From Verrucomicrobiota bacterium (GTDB lineage: Bacteria; Verrucomicrobiota; Kiritimatiellia; CAJWTS01), in contig JAQBYD010000042.1 of assembly GCA_027623315.1 (NCBI GenBank), forward strand, positions 1 to 35,642: 35,642 nucleotides of DNA, written 5' to 3'. The translations under genes and the position numbers were made by a program. The notes below the pieces were generated by a model. It made no database searches and was not told the DNA's origin. It saw only the letters and a program-made list of their open reading frames with translations. The stretch's first letter is position 1. Each line of letters opens with the position of its first letter. This document shows positions 34,935-35,642 of the stretch, in pieces.

Positions 34935-35624
34935 ATGTCAACACTTGGAGAAATACTTCGCGAAGAGCGGGAGAAGGCCGGCCTGACGCACTCGCAGGTG
35001 GCCGAGGAGACGCGTATCAAAGTCCAGCTTATCGAGGGGCTCGAGAATGACGACTTCAGCCACATCGCGGCAACGATTTATGGCAAGGGCTTCGTCAGGC
35101 TGTATGCGGAGCTGTTGAAGCTGGACTCGCAACCGTTGGTCGACCTCTATATGGAGCAGGCTGGCGAGTCCCCGCCGCCGGATCTGAAGACCAAGGGCCG
35201 GCGTCGCCAGGCAGGGGCGGACCGCGTAGCCGGCGAGTCCATGGCTGCCGGGGATCGCCGCCAGATTCTTGACGAGCAGGGCGGCGGTGCATCCGGCCAG
35301 CGCGCGACGCGCCGGCAGGGCAACGAGCGGCGAATGCCCGGGATATTCGCTCCCGTGCGTGCCGTTGCGGCGCGCCTGGTGGCAGCCTTACCCTTGTCGT
35401 CGAAGGCGCCCGAGGGCGGCGACGCGGAGGGCTCGGCGCAGGCGCTGCAACGCGCCGTGTTGGCCAATTGGCCGATGCTCCTCACGCTTGTGCTGGTCTT
35501 AATCCTGATTGCCTCCAGTGTGAGCCGTTGCGTGCGTGGTGTAGACCCAGACGGGACCGGGGTCTCCACCGTCGTTCGCCCATTGCCCTTCGCCGAAGAA
35601 CCCCCGGAGCCTCTGATGGATTAG
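34935..35624 (+). CDS. RodZ-like helix-turn-helix membrane protein
   Basis: A 229-residue protein. Residues 4-85 form the HTH_25 domain of RodZ (LGEILREEREKAGLTHSQVAEETRIKVQLIEGLENDDF, then YGKGFVRLYAELLKLD). A long polar, arginine- and glycine-rich linker leads to a membrane helix (LANWPMLLTLVLVLILIASSVS, about 175-197) and only a short external tail, so the periplasmic beta domain of classic RodZ is missing. RodZ ties MreB filaments to the membrane in cell shape control. It follows ftsK by 9 bases, so the two are probably co-transcribed. Confidence 0.85.
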   Translation: MSTLGEILREEREKAGLTHSQVAEETRIKVQLIEGLENDDFSHIAATIYGKGFVRLYAELLKLDSQPLVDLYMEQAGESPPPDLKTKGRRRQAGADRVAGESMAAGDRRQILDEQGGGASGQRATRRQGNERRMPGIFAPVRAVAARLVAALPLSSKAPEGGDAEGSAQALQRAVLANWPMLLTLVLVLILIASSVSRCVRGVDPDGTGVSTVVRPLPFAEEPPEPLMD

Positions 35625-35630
35625 GAGGAA

Positions 35631-35642
35631 GTGGCGAGCTTG
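35631..35642 (+). CDS. Possible start of next gene (right edge, partial)
   Basis: AGGAGG at 35623-35628, right after the rodZ-like stop, is followed by GTG at 35631 and TTG at 35640 in the same frame. A new gene very likely begins here, but only a few codons are visible and no function can be given. Confidence 0.3.

Overview
The window joins a chromosomal accessory island (about 1-13,430) to a conserved core region (about 13,430-35,642). The host looks like a diderm bacterium of fairly high GC: there is an outer-membrane-barrel-like protein with a signal peptide, a RodZ-like protein, and the gene order tilS-ftsH-folP-cdaA-ybbR. That order occurs in PVC-group bacteria, deltaproteobacteria and several candidate phyla, so I cannot name a phylum with confidence. 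A Gfo/Idh/MocA oxidoreductase and a long intergenic inverted repeat fit a PVC or Hydrogenedentes-like genome.

Region 1 (1-6,873) resembles a defence island. A minus-strand gene running off the left edge encodes an XRE helix-turn-helix fused to a SNF2 helicase of the type found in DISARM (DrmD-like). It is divergent, across a palindromic promoter region, from an unrecognised gene. A DUF4062 (TIR-like) protein follows, then a 12-G tract, then an ADP-ribosylglycohydrolase tightly followed by an ISXO2-like transposase relative whose catalytic acids are largely lost.

Region 2 (about 6,990-13,430) is a compact integrative element on the plus strand. It holds a strong promoter with a long leader, a RecA-fold ATPase fused to a replication-type winged helix, an iteron-like GGGCAC array, a DnaC-like helicase loader, several small unknown genes, a winged-helix protein, an AlpA/Xis-like protein, and a tyrosine integrase next to the 3' end of a tRNA-Pro(UGG). 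No second copy of the tRNA end was found in the window. The left end therefore probably lies outside it, and the region 1 genes are plausibly cargo. No virion or conjugation genes are visible.

Region 3 (13,900-23,410) holds housekeeping and accessory genes: a YghZ-type aldo-keto reductase, a double CDGSH iron-sulfur protein, a small barrel-like protein, a UvrD/PcrA-like helicase, a zinc-ribbon protein, a Gfo/Idh/MocA oxidoreductase, a PilZ protein, small membrane proteins, and an operon of a pseudo-histidine-kinase-like protein, signal peptidase I and a membrane-anchored small protein.

Region 4 (23,594-35,642) is core: serS, tilS, then ftsH-folP-cdaA-ybbR-TPR with overlapping ends, which suggests one transcription unit linking membrane proteolysis, folate synthesis and c-di-AMP production. 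It ends with ftsK and a rodZ-like gene; a further gene may start at the right edge.
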